Shown: piece after piece, positions 1-6,984 of the stretch
Position numbering within the stretch: the first letter of the stretch is position 1
Layout: every line of letters starts with the position of its first letter
Assembly (NCBI RefSeq): GCF_004217175.1
Contig: NZ_SHKI01000005.1
Coordinates: 372,001 to 436,000 of the forward strand
DNA from: Leucobacter luti
Lineage (GTDB): Bacteria > Actinomycetota > Actinomycetes > Actinomycetales > Microbacteriaceae
Direction: 5' to 3'
Length of the DNA stretch: 64,000 nt
Translations under genes and position numbers: made by a program
Notes under the pieces: model-generated
Told to the model about the DNA's origin: nothing
Seen by the model: the letters and a program-made list of their open reading frames with translations, nothing else
Database searches by the model: none

Positions 1-1
1 G

Positions 2-88
2 CACGCCTTCTACCCGATCTTTCCGCCAAACGCCCACGCGCAGCAGGTACTCGCGTGGCTTACCGCACACCCGGAGAACCCCGCATGA
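2..88 (+). CDS. C-terminal fragment of an unidentified gene cut by the window edge
   Basis: A frame open from the left edge runs 28 codons and ends in TGA at 86-88. The visible tail reads ...LAWLTAHPENPA. Its stop overlaps the ATG of the next gene as ATGA, which suggests translational coupling in one operon. Too little of the protein is visible to name a family. Confidence 0.55.
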   Translation, partial: HAFYPIFPPNAHAQQVLAWLTAHPENPA

Positions 89-426
89 AATACAGCTCAA
101 CGTTCATCTTCGAGACCGGCGACCTCAGCACCGAGTTCCACAGGCTCAACGACGAGATCGCCGAGCGCGCCCGCCGGATCCCCGGATTCCTCGGAGAGGA
201 GTCGTGGCACAACGCCGAGACCGGCCTCCACTCGGAGGTCTACTACTGGGAATCGTACGAAGCGCTCACGCAGCTCGTCGGAATGGACACGCACGGGGTG
301 GCGAAGCTGCGTTCGGGCGAGTGGCTCGGGCGGTACCGAGTGGTGATCGCCGAGGTGCGCAGCGAATACGGAGAATTGGGGTTGGGGATCGAGCACGCAC
401 CGCCGGGCAGCTCACCCGCTCGCTAG
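85..426 (+). CDS. Small ABM-like (antibiotic biosynthesis monooxygenase fold) protein
   Basis: This encodes 113 residues. The segment RIPGFLGEESW, followed by a YYWESYEAL stretch and a strand RYRVVIAEV, matches the dimeric alpha+beta barrel pattern of the ABM family, whose members include small monooxygenases and many uncharacterised proteins. The substrate is unknown. I chose the ATG at 85 because GGAGAA lies about eight bases upstream; an in-frame GTG at 55 has no such site and would overlap the upstream gene further. The ATGA overlap with the preceding frame suggests cotranscription. The assignment is by pattern only. Confidence 0.6.
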   Translation: MKYSSTFIFETGDLSTEFHRLNDEIAERARRIPGFLGEESWHNAETGLHSEVYYWESYEALTQLVGMDTHGVAKLRSGEWLGRYRVVIAEVRSEYGELGLGIEHAPPGSSPAR

Positions 427-432
427 CGAGGG

Positions 433-464
433 GACCCCGCACGGTGCAATCTCAGCCCGGGGTC
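433..464 (+). terminator. Weak hairpin after the ABM-like gene
   Basis: GACCCCG (433-439) pairs with CGGGGTC (458-464) seven bases after the stop codon. There is no T-tract, so function as a terminator is uncertain. Confidence 0.3.
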
Positions 465-522
465 AGGAACCAGCGCTGGCCCGTTGCTAGCATCGGTGAC
501 TTCGCCTAGGGGAGGAGCCACT

Positions 523-1461
523 GTGGTTCGCAGAAACGGGAGACGGCGCCGCGTCGGTGTGGTGATTGCCGCGCTCGCCGCCGTGCTGATCGCCGCGATG
601 GCAGCCCCCCAGCGGTTCCCAGATGTGTGGGGCCTTGCCCTGCCGTTCGAGGCGATTCTGCCCTGGCTCGGCGTCCCCGTGGCGCTGCTGCTCATCGCGG
701 CGCTCGCCCGGCGCGCCTGGCTCGGGATCCTGGTGACCCTCGCCGCCGTCGCCGTGTGGTCGTTCGTCTTCGTGCCGCGCATCATGCCGCTCGACCCGCC
801 CGCAGCCTCCGCGGATGTCGCATCGGTGTCGGTGCTCAGCCAAAACCTGCAGGGCGCCGCTGGCGACGCGGTCGCCGCGGCGGAGGCGGCCGCGGAGCGC
901 GCACCAGACCTGCTCGCGCTGCAGGAGATCGACGCGGACTCGCGGGATCAGGTCGACGCGACGCTTGCCGCGGCATACCCGTTCACGGCCCGCGCCAGCA
1001 CGGTCGGACTGTGGAGCGCGTACGAGATCATCGAGGCCGAGCCGCTCGATCTGGGGCTCGGGTGGAAGCGCGCGCTCCGCGCGGTCGTCGCGACGCCCGG
1101 GGGAGACACCACGGTCTACGTGGTGCACGCCGCCTCGGCCCGGCTCCAGGGACACGAGCAGCGCGACCAGATGCTCGCCGAACTCACCGAGCTGATTCGC
1201 GCGGACGGGAGCCCGCGCATCATTGCGCTCGGCGATTTCAATGCGGGCTCGGATGACCGCTCGTTTACGCCGCTCAGCGAGGTACTGGTCGAGCCGCGGC
1301 AGACCGCAGGTGGCTTCGGCTTCACGTGGCCGGCCGCGTTCCCGGTCGTGCGACTCGATCACGTGCTCGAGCGCGGCTTCGACCCGCGGGACGTGGCGAC
1401 GGTCCGCATCGGCGAGAGCGATCACCTCGCGATCACCGCGGAGCTGAGCCCCACGCCGTAG
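523..1461 (+). CDS. Membrane-anchored endonuclease/exonuclease/phosphatase (EEP) family protein
   Basis: The protein has 312 residues. A basic N-terminus is followed by about three hydrophobic segments in residues 10-95, then a C-terminal EEP catalytic domain. Visible active-site motifs of the DNase I/AP-endonuclease superfamily are SQNLQ, ALQEID (metal-binding Glu), ALGDFN, RLDHVL and GESDHLA near the C-terminus. The domain is probably outside the membrane and may cleave phosphodiester or phospho-sugar substrates; the specificity cannot be told. The GTG at 523 has GGAGGAG five bases upstream; a TTG at 484 has no site. A TAGCAT box at 488-493 could be the -10 element. Confidence 0.8.
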   Translation: MVRRNGRRRRVGVVIAALAAVLIAAMAAPQRFPDVWGLALPFEAILPWLGVPVALLLIAALARRAWLGILVTLAAVAVWSFVFVPRIMPLDPPAASADVASVSVLSQNLQGAAGDAVAAAEAAAERAPDLLALQEIDADSRDQVDATLAAAYPFTARASTVGLWSAYEIIEAEPLDLGLGWKRALRAVVATPGGDTTVYVVHAASARLQGHEQRDQMLAELTELIRADGSPRIIALGDFNAGSDDRSFTPLSEVLVEPRQTAGGFGFTWPAAFPVVRLDHVLERGFDPRDVATVRIGESDHLAITAELSPTP

Positions 1462-1470
1462 GGCGGTGAC

Positions 1471-1490
1471 CCGGCCGGCTTTTCGGCCGG
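1471..1490. terminator. Hairpin between convergent genes
   Basis: CCGGCCG and CGGCCGG form a 7-bp stem with loop GCTTTT between the EEP gene and the convergent SnoaL-like gene, so it could end transcripts from either side. Confidence 0.5.
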
Positions 1491-1496
1491 ACCCAT

Positions 1497-1950
1497 CTAG
1501 TCCTCGATGGGCGGCGCGATCGCCTCGGGGCGGCCGGCTGCGGCGACGACGAGGAGCGCGCGCTGGAGGTTCTGCAAATCTTCGAGCGTCTCGATGGCGG
1601 TCACTCTGCCCCAGCGCAGCTTCATGCGCTGCATCACGCGGTTCTCATAGCGGTGGCCGTCCGGGAGTACGCTGGTGGTGTCGCCGACCACGACCACCCG
1701 GGTGCGCCAGGGGGGGACCGTTCACGAGGATGTCTTCGATCGTGCACCGCGCTCCGGGGAGCAGTCTGAACCTGCGTGCCCACCACCGTTGCACGGTGCG
1801 CGGCTGGGTGCGACACCCGGACAGCGCGTGCTCGCCGTGCACCCGGGCTTCAAACCTGGGCGCAAGCGTGCGGAGCATGTGGCTGACGTCGCCGGCGTTG
1901 AGCCGAGCGACCACCGCTCGGATCCTCGTGCGAATGATGCGCTGGTACAT
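1497..1950 (-). pseudogene. SnoaL-like / NTF2-fold protein gene broken by a one-base frameshift
   Basis: The N-terminal frame starts at ATG 1950 (GGGAGA upstream) with MYQRIIRTRIRAVVARLNAG, typical of NTF2-fold SnoaL-like proteins. It runs to VNGPP, then continues out of frame through a meaningless Arg/His-rich tail. Removing one C from the seven-C run (1710-1716 in plus coordinates) joins it to VNGPPWRTRVVVV...LPDGHRYENR...LRWGRV, the expected second half of the family, ending at 1497. The span is 454 bases, so one base less gives exactly 151 codons. It is either a recent inactivation, a slippage-controlled gene, or a homopolymer sequencing error. Confidence 0.75.
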
Positions 1951-2027
1951 CGGGTCTCCCTGTGCGCGTGGCCTGTGCGGTAGTGGATCAGCCCCCAGAC
2001 CAGTGTGCACGCTCGAAACCGAAATGC

Positions 2028-2756
2028 CTATTCGGCGAGGGACGAAGCGGCTGGGTGGAGGCCGGTGAGCCGGAGGAACTCGGCGAGCTCCGCTGCGGCG
2101 GCCGCGGCGGCCGCCGCCCGGCCCTCAAGCGCGGTGGAGAGAATGCTGCCGTCGATCACTGAGGCGACGAGTCTCGGCGGCACGGCGGCGTACCCGCACT
2201 GCGCGAGGAGCCGCTTCAGCTGCGCCTCCGCAGCGATGCGCATCTGTTCGAGCAGCGCGGCCAAGCGCTGGCTCTCGCGCGAGCAGTCAACGATGATCCA
2301 GATGGTGCCCGCGACCGCCACGTCGTCGAGCTCCGACCCGCAGTAGATGCCGAGCGCGCGGCGTGCCACCGTCTCGGGTCCCGGGCGTTCACCGGGGACG
2401 GCGGGGTTCTCAAGCAGGCGCTCGGCCGTCGCGACGCGCGCCGCTTCCATATCGGCGAGACACGCGGCGAGCAGATCCTCCCGCGTCTTGAAGTAGTAGC
2501 GCACGGCGCCGGGCGATGAGTCGCTCTCCTCGGCCACTCGGCGGTGCGTCACTGCTGCCGTGCCACCCCGCTTGAGGAGCCGCGAGGCCGCCGCGAGCAG
2601 CTGGGCGCGGCGGGCGATTGCACGCGCCTGCTCGGGCGTTGCCTGAGTCGCGGGCAGGGGCGTTTTCGGCGTTGCGAGCGGGGCTGATGCCGGTGTCCCG
2701 GGTGTGGGTGCGGTGTTCGCAGCCTCTGGGCCGCCGGGTGTGATCGATGCCGCCAT
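2028..2756 (-). CDS. TetR/AcrR-family transcriptional regulator
   Basis: The protein has 242 residues. A Pro/Ala/Thr-rich N-terminal tail of about 45 residues precedes the TetR helix-turn-helix, visible as TAAVTHRRVAEESDSSPGAV then RYYFKTREDLLAA. The C-terminal ligand domain is helical and ends in an Ala-rich stretch. The ATG at 2756 has GGAGGGGG seven bases upstream. It is divergent from an MFS efflux gene across 145 bases, the usual layout in which the TetR protein represses its own promoter and that of the pump until an effluxed compound binds. Confidence 0.9.
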   Translation of the reverse strand: MAASITPGGPEAANTAPTPGTPASAPLATPKTPLPATQATPEQARAIARRAQLLAAASRLLKRGGTAAVTHRRVAEESDSSPGAVRYYFKTREDLLAACLADMEAARVATAERLLENPAVPGERPGPETVARRALGIYCGSELDDVAVAGTIWIIVDCSRESQRLAALLEQMRIAAEAQLKRLLAQCGYAAVPPRLVASVIDGSILSTALEGRAAAAAAAAAELAEFLRLTGLHPAASSLAE

Positions 2757-2795
2757 GGTGTGACCCCCTCCGTCCCCGGGCGTAGAACTAAAACA

Positions 2796-2807
2796 ATGCG
2801 CGTGCAT
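2796..2807. promoter_or_regulatory. Possible TetR operator between tetR and MFS genes
   Basis: ATGC and GCAT arms around GCGT form a short inverted repeat in the shared intergenic region. TAAGAT at 2818-2823 could be the -10 box toward the MFS gene, which would place the repeat near its -35 region. Confidence 0.25.
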
Positions 2808-2901
2808 CACTTTACAGGTAAGATTCTCTGGTCGGCGTTCGCTGCGCCACCCAGCCACCCCAGGAAACGGGGCCCTACCAGCCCAAAGGTTGACCCGCTG
2901 T

Positions 2902-4398
2902 ATGTCAGTTTCATCTCCCGATACCTCGCCCGCCGCACTCGATACCGACCAGGGCACGATCCCGGGCCCTGTCAAAACGGTGCTGGCGGTGCTTGTCACC
3001 ACCGCGTTCGTCATGATGCTCAACGAGACCACCGTGGCGGTGGCGCTTCCCGCGATCATGGCCGACTATTCGATCTCCGCCACGACCGCCCAGTGGCTCC
3101 TCACTGGGTTCCTGCTCACCATGGCCGTCGTGCTCCCCGCGACCGGGTGGGTGCTTGAACGCTTCACCACCAGGTCGGTGTTCATCTTCGCCACGGTGAC
3201 GTTCCTCGCCGGGACGGTCGCGGCGGCCATCTCGCCGGCGTTCGTGGTGATGCTGCTTGCCCGCGTGGCGCAGGCGGTCGGCACCGCGATCATCATGCCG
3301 CTGCTCATGACCGTCACGATGACGCTCGTTCCGCCCGCCCGCCGGGGCACCGTGATGGGGCTCATCGCCGTTGTGATGGCGGCCGGTCCGGCACTCGGGC
3401 CCACGGTTGCGGGGCTGGTGCTCAGCTTCGTGAGCTGGCACGGGATCTTCTGGGTCATGGTGCCGCTCGTGGCCGTCGCCACGCTGATTGGCGCGTTCAA
3501 ACTGACGAACATCGGTGAGCGCCGCGCCGGCCCGTTCGACCTGCTCTCGATGGTGCTCTCGGTCTTCGCGTTCGGTGGCCTCGTGTACGGGCTCAGCTCG
3601 ATCGGCGAGATCCTCGGCGGGGGAGCGGACGCGGGGATCGCCGCGGCCATCCTCGGCGTCGGTGTGGTCGGACTCGGGCTCTTCGTGTGGCGCCAGATCG
3701 TGCGCGGCCGCAACGGGCGCGCGCTCCTCGACCTGCGTCCGCTCGGCGTGCGCAACTTCACGCTCTCCCTCGTGGTACTCATGGCCCTCATGGCGGCGCT
3801 GCTCGGCGTGATGAACACGCTGCCGCTGTACCTGCAGGGATCGTTGATCGTCAGCGCCCTCGTCACCGGGCTGGCGCTCCTGCCCGGTGGACTGCTCGAA
3901 GCAGTGCTGTCACCGATTGCCGGGCGCCTCTTCGACCGCGTAGGGCCGCGCCCGCTGATCATCCCCGGCATGGCGCTCGTCATGGGCAGCCTCTTCTGGT
4001 TGTCGACCATCGACGAGCGCACGAGCGTGTGGCTCGTGGTTGCCGTCCACGTCGTCTTCTCGGTGGGGCTCGCGGCGCTGTTCACCCCCGTGATGACCAC
4101 GGCGCTCGGCTCGCTGCCCGCGAACCTGTACAGCCACGGATCCGCCATCATGAACACGATGCAGCAGCTCGCGGGCGCCGCGGGAACCGCGACCATGATC
4201 GCGATCTACAGCGGCGTGAGCGCGGACGCCATGGGCGCCGGGGTCCCGGAAACCGCGGCCCTTGCGGACGGGGCGGGCGCGGCGTTCTTCGCGTCGGCGA
4301 TCGTCGCGGTCGTGGCGCTCGGCTTCTCGCTGTTCGTCACCCGCGTGCCCGTTGACGCGCCGCGCACCGTGGTGCCGGCTGCCACGCAGGCCGAGTAG
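2902..4398 (+). CDS. DHA2-type MFS multidrug efflux transporter
   Basis: The protein has 498 residues, the size of 14-helix DHA2 drug:H+ antiporters (EmrB/QacA group). The first helix region shows ETTVAVALPAIM, then STTAQWLLTGFLLTMAV-like residues, the typical DHA2 start; LARVAQAVGTAIIMPL and GPALGPTVAGLV match family motifs of the fourth and fifth helices. I chose ATG 2902 over TTG 2890 because family N-termini are short; the ribosome site is weak. The divergent TetR gene is the likely regulator. The substrate is unknown. Confidence 0.88.
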   Translation: MSVSSPDTSPAALDTDQGTIPGPVKTVLAVLVTTAFVMMLNETTVAVALPAIMADYSISATTAQWLLTGFLLTMAVVLPATGWVLERFTTRSVFIFATVTFLAGTVAAAISPAFVVMLLARVAQAVGTAIIMPLLMTVTMTLVPPARRGTVMGLIAVVMAAGPALGPTVAGLVLSFVSWHGIFWVMVPLVAVATLIGAFKLTNIGERRAGPFDLLSMVLSVFAFGGLVYGLSSIGEILGGGADAGIAAAILGVGVVGLGLFVWRQIVRGRNGRALLDLRPLGVRNFTLSLVVLMALMAALLGVMNTLPLYLQGSLIVSALVTGLALLPGGLLEAVLSPIAGRLFDRVGPRPLIIPGMALVMGSLFWLSTIDERTSVWLVVAVHVVFSVGLAALFTPVMTTALGSLPANLYSHGSAIMNTMQQLAGAAGTATMIAIYSGVSADAMGAGVPETAALADGAGAAFFASAIVAVVALGFSLFVTRVPVDAPRTVVPAATQAE

Positions 4399-4415
4399 CT
4401 CGCGCGCGGCGCGGC

Positions 4416-4454
4416 AGCGCCCCGGCCGGGAGTTTCCTCCTGTGCCGGGGCGCT
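4416..4454. terminator. Bidirectional terminator between MFS gene and tRNA-Leu
   Basis: AGCGCCCCGGC (4416-4426) pairs perfectly over 11 bp with GCCGGGGCGCT (4444-4454). It lies between the MFS stop and the 3' end of the tRNA on the opposite strand, so it can end both transcripts. Confidence 0.6.
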
Positions 4455-4456
4455 CG

Positions 4457-4541
<85 letters not shown>

Positions 4542-4542
4542 G

Positions 4543-4562
4543 CGGTGCCGCGTGCGGCACCG
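4543..4562 (-). other. Hairpin abutting the tRNA 5' end
   Basis: CGGTGCCGC and GCGGCACCG form a perfect 9-bp stem with a two-base loop directly upstream of the tRNA on its strand. It could end the yqhA-type transcript or mark the tRNA precursor leader. Confidence 0.35.
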
Positions 4563-4566
4563 GTCT

Positions 4567-4572
4567 AGCTTA
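4567..4572 (-). promoter_or_regulatory. Likely -10 box of tRNA-Leu
   Basis: TAAGCT on the minus strand lies 25 bases before the mature tRNA 5' end, a plausible position for a tRNA promoter. Confidence 0.35.
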
Positions 4573-4626
4573 GCGGGCCGGGCGGGGTGGCCGCGTGCCG
4601 GCGGACCCGCGGCCGGGCCCGAGCGG

Positions 4627-5433
4627 CTAGCGCTGCTCCGCGATCACCTCGGCGCCCTCGGGGAGCGCCGAGCCGGCGGGTAGCCGCACGGTCACGAAGC
4701 CCTCGCCGGCGGTGGGAGCTGCCGGGGCGGTGACTGCAGCCGCGGGAACGGCCGCTGCCGGCGCTGCGGCCGAGGTGTCGCCCATCAGTTCGGCCTCAAG
4801 CGCGCCGGCGGTGACCTCGTCGCGCTGCACCGCGGGGTGGTGCTGCGACATCTTGTCGATGACGGCCAGGGCGATCGCGGACACGATGAATGCGAGGTGG
4901 ATTACGACCTCCCACATCACGCCCTCGGAGGAGTAGATCACCTGATCGTTCGCGCCCCGCACCACGCCGTCGTCCATGCGGCCCACCTCGATGAAGGTCT
5001 TGAGGAGGTGGATCGAGGAGATCGAGATGATCGAGACGGCGAGCTTCACCTTGAGCAGGTTCGTGTTGACGTGCGAGAGCCACTCGGGCTCGTCGTGGTG
5101 TCCCTCGACGCGGATCTTCGAGACGAACGTCTCGTAGCCGCCGATGATCACCATGATGAGGAGGTTCGCAATCATGACGATGTCGATGAGCGCGAGCACG
5201 CTCAGCATCACGTCGGTCTCCGTGATGTGCCCCGAGACGATCACGTTCTCCACGAGGTGCCAGAGCTCGACGAAGAAGAGCACCACGTACACCGCCTGCG
5301 CGATGATGAGGCCGAGGTAGAGCGGGGCCTGCAGCCAGCGGCTTGCAAAGATGAACGCGGCGAGCGTGCGCGACGCCGGTCCCGGACCGCGCTCTGAGCT
5401 GCGCTGGATTGCCGACGTCGAACGATCGCTCAC
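4627..5433 (-). CDS. YqhA/TIGR00645-family inner-membrane protein
   Basis: The protein has 268 residues with four predicted membrane helices: about residues 34-55, 75-100, 130-150 and 182-200. Family hallmarks include FASRWLQAPLYLGL, LIDIVMIANLLIMVIIGGYE and the helix LLKVKLAVSIISISSIHLLK. The family is conserved but of unknown function; some TIGR00645 members are near metal-homeostasis genes, and here it is divergent from a TerC-type exporter. The last 65 residues are an Ala/Pro-rich cytoplasmic tail. The GTG start has GGGAGAA six bases upstream. Confidence 0.88.
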   Translation of the reverse strand: MSDRSTSAIQRSSERGPGPASRTLAAFIFASRWLQAPLYLGLIIAQAVYVVLFFVELWHLVENVIVSGHITETDVMLSVLALIDIVMIANLLIMVIIGGYETFVSKIRVEGHHDEPEWLSHVNTNLLKVKLAVSIISISSIHLLKTFIEVGRMDDGVVRGANDQVIYSSEGVMWEVVIHLAFIVSAIALAVIDKMSQHHPAVQRDEVTAGALEAELMGDTSAAAPAAAVPAAAVTAPAAPTAGEGFVTVRLPAGSALPEGAEVIAEQR

Positions 5434-5509
5434 GTGTGTTCTCCCGAGGATTCACTTGAAAGGGAGTCACATGCTATCGCAGGCGCAGCGCCCCGCACCT
5501 GAGCGTGGG

Positions 5510-5515
5510 TATACT
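5510..5515 (+). promoter_or_regulatory. -10 box of terC-family transcript
   Basis: TATACT lies about ten bases upstream of the riboswitch P1 stem, so the transcript would start at or just before the aptamer. No clear TTGACA is visible. Confidence 0.55.
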
Positions 5516-5523
5516 GATGGCTT

Positions 5524-5636
5524 GCGAAGGGGAGTATTCCGCCTCGCCAGCCTCGTCAATACGCTCCGCGCAGATCGCGGGGCCGGTGCTGGCGCGATGC
5601 AGCCGCGAGGCAGCGTCGGGAAGAGACTTTCGGCCT
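5524..5636 (+). promoter_or_regulatory. yybP-ykoY-type (Mn2+) riboswitch upstream of terC-family gene
   Basis: Three conserved landmarks of the family occur in order: AAGGGGAGTA near 5527, TCGTCAATACGC around 5552-5563, and GGAAGAGACTTT at 5619-5630. CGAAGG (5525-5530) pairs with CTTTCG (5627-5632), one G-U, to close P1. Known members bind Mn2+ and switch on metal exporters, often TerC-family. The aptamer lies fully inside the leader of such a gene. How it acts here, transcription or translation, is not clear; a covariance-model search would confirm it. Confidence 0.75.
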
Positions 5637-5678
5637 TACGCGCACCCACCGCGCCTTCCGAAGGAGAAGTCCCTCACC

Positions 5679-6725
5679 GTGACACCTGTCTTGCCGCTCT
5701 GGTTCGAAATCGGATCAATGGTCGTCCTCGTGGCGATCCTGGTCATCGACCTGCTGCTCATCATCAAGCGCCCCCACGTCCCCTCGATGCGCGAGGCGAG
5801 CCTCTGGGTCGGCTTCTACGTGCTGCTCGCGCTCGTGTTCGCCGGCGCGATCTTCCTGCTCGGAGACGTGCAGCACGGCACCGAGTTCCTCGCGGGCTGG
5901 CTCACCGAGTACAGCCTTTCGATCGATAACCTGTTCGTGTTCGTGCTGATCCTCGCCGCGTTCAAGGTACCCAGCGCCTATCAGCAGCGCGCGCTCATGA
6001 TCGGCATCGTGCTCGCGCTCGTCTTCCGAGGCATCTTCATCCTTGTGGGCGCCGCGATCATCGAGAAGTTCATCGCGATCTTCTTCCTGTTCGGCGCTTG
6101 GCTGATCTGGACGGCCTGGCAGCAGGTCAAGCCCGGTGGGCACGGCGAGCAGGGCGAGAGCTGGCTGATTCGCCAGGTGAAGAAGGTCATGCCCTTCAGC
6201 GACGAGTACGACGGCGGCAAGCTCCGCACCACGGTCGATGGGAAGCGGATGTTCACGCCGTTCCTGCTCGTACTCATCTCGCTGGGCGCCACCGACCTGC
6301 TGTTCGCGCTCGACTCGATCCCCGCGATCTTCGGCATCACGCAGAGCCCGTTCATCGTCTTCACAGCGAACGTGTTCGCGCTGATGGGCCTGCGCCAGCT
6401 CTACTTCCTGCTGGGCGGACTGCTCGATCGCCTCCCGTACCTCAAGTACGGGATCGCCGCGATCCTCGCGTTCATCGGCGTGAAGCTGATCCTCCACGCG
6501 CTGCACGAGAACGAGCTGCCGTTCATCAACGGCGGGGAGCACGTGCCGGTGCCCGAGATCAGCACGGGAATGTCCCTCGGGTTCATCGTGCTCGCGATGG
6601 GCGTGGCGACGATCGCCAGCGTGGTCAAGGCGAAGCGCGACGCGAAGGCGCACGGCGAGCGCCTGCACCTCGGCGCCGCCGAGATCAAGTCAGCCGAGAC
6701 GAATACCGACGACACAGCGTCGTAG
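5679..6725 (+). CDS. TerC-family metal exporter (probable Mn2+ efflux)
   Basis: The protein has 348 residues with about nine membrane helices. TerC signatures are EYSLSIDNLFVFVLIL and ATDLLFALDSIPAIFGI, which hold the acidic residues linked to metal transport, plus FTANVFALMGLRQLYFLLGG. The GTG at 5679 begins MTPVLPLWFEIGS after an AAGGAG site; an earlier frame start at 5505 would run through the riboswitch and is rejected. The riboswitch suggests induction by excess manganese. The long hairpin at 6749-6785 ends the transcript. Confidence 0.9.
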   Translation: MTPVLPLWFEIGSMVVLVAILVIDLLLIIKRPHVPSMREASLWVGFYVLLALVFAGAIFLLGDVQHGTEFLAGWLTEYSLSIDNLFVFVLILAAFKVPSAYQQRALMIGIVLALVFRGIFILVGAAIIEKFIAIFFLFGAWLIWTAWQQVKPGGHGEQGESWLIRQVKKVMPFSDEYDGGKLRTTVDGKRMFTPFLLVLISLGATDLLFALDSIPAIFGITQSPFIVFTANVFALMGLRQLYFLLGGLLDRLPYLKYGIAAILAFIGVKLILHALHENELPFINGGEHVPVPEISTGMSLGFIVLAMGVATIASVVKAKRDAKAHGERLHLGAAEIKSAETNTDDTAS

Positions 6726-6748
6726 TCAACACCCCGGCAACACCCCTT

Positions 6749-6785
6749 CGGCATCCCCGGCTCGCCTCGCGAGTCGGGGATGCCG
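6749..6785 (+). terminator. Strong terminator hairpin after terC-family gene
   Basis: A 17-bp stem with one G-T pair and loop CTC: CGGCATCCCC... at 6749-6765 pairs with ...GGGGATGCCG at 6769-6785, followed by TGTTGTC. Confidence 0.8.
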
Positions 6786-6806
6786 TGTTGTCAGGGTCCC
6801 CGGTGG

Positions 6807-6812
6807 TAGACT
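6807..6812 (+). promoter_or_regulatory. -10 box of the leu leader (TAGACT, 7 bases before ATG)
   Basis: TAGACT ends seven bases before the leader-peptide ATG at 6820, predicting a leaderless transcript that starts at the ATG itself. Confidence 0.6.
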
Positions 6813-6819
6813 CGTCGGC

Positions 6820-6864
6820 ATGCGTTTGCGGCGACTGCTTCTTCACAGCCGCGACGGGCTCTAG
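6820..6864 (+). CDS. Leucine-rich leader peptide of leuCD (attenuation)
   Basis: A 14-codon ORF reads MRLRRLLLHSRDGL and stops at TAG 6862-6864. Five of 14 codons are Leu, three in a row (CTG CTT CTT). It sits 120 bases before leuC and its end enters the long stem at 6849-6886. By the classic attenuation logic, scarce charged tRNA-Leu would stall the ribosome at the Leu run and change downstream pairing. The start has a TANNNT box at leaderless spacing rather than a ribosome site. Confidence 0.7.
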   Translation: MRLRRLLLHSRDGL

Positions 6865-6886
6865 CCGATCGGCCGCCCCGTCGCGG
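6849..6886 (+). promoter_or_regulatory. leu attenuator hairpin
   Basis: CCGCGACGGG (6849-6858) and CCCGTCGCGG (6877-6886) form a perfect 10-bp stem whose left arm lies inside the leader-peptide ORF. The inner loop holds GCCGATCGGC, itself a palindrome. No long T-run follows, so it may be a terminator of the actinobacterial type or a pause structure. Confidence 0.55.
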
Positions 6887-6984
6887 AGTTTCCGCATGGC
6901 CGAATCCTCACCGCGCATCACGCCGGAATAATTCGTGCGGCGCAGAGCTTATAGAGCGTAGAGACTGAGAAGAGAAGCAAAAAG

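Noticed and set aside
5505..5678. An upstream extension of the TerC-family gene
   Set aside because: The extension would translate the riboswitch aptamer and shows no membrane helix; GTG 5679 fits the family start.
6788..6793. TTGTCA as the -35 box of the leu leader promoter
   Set aside because: It is only 13 bases from TAGACT and partly within the previous terminator tail; the -35 is better left unassigned.
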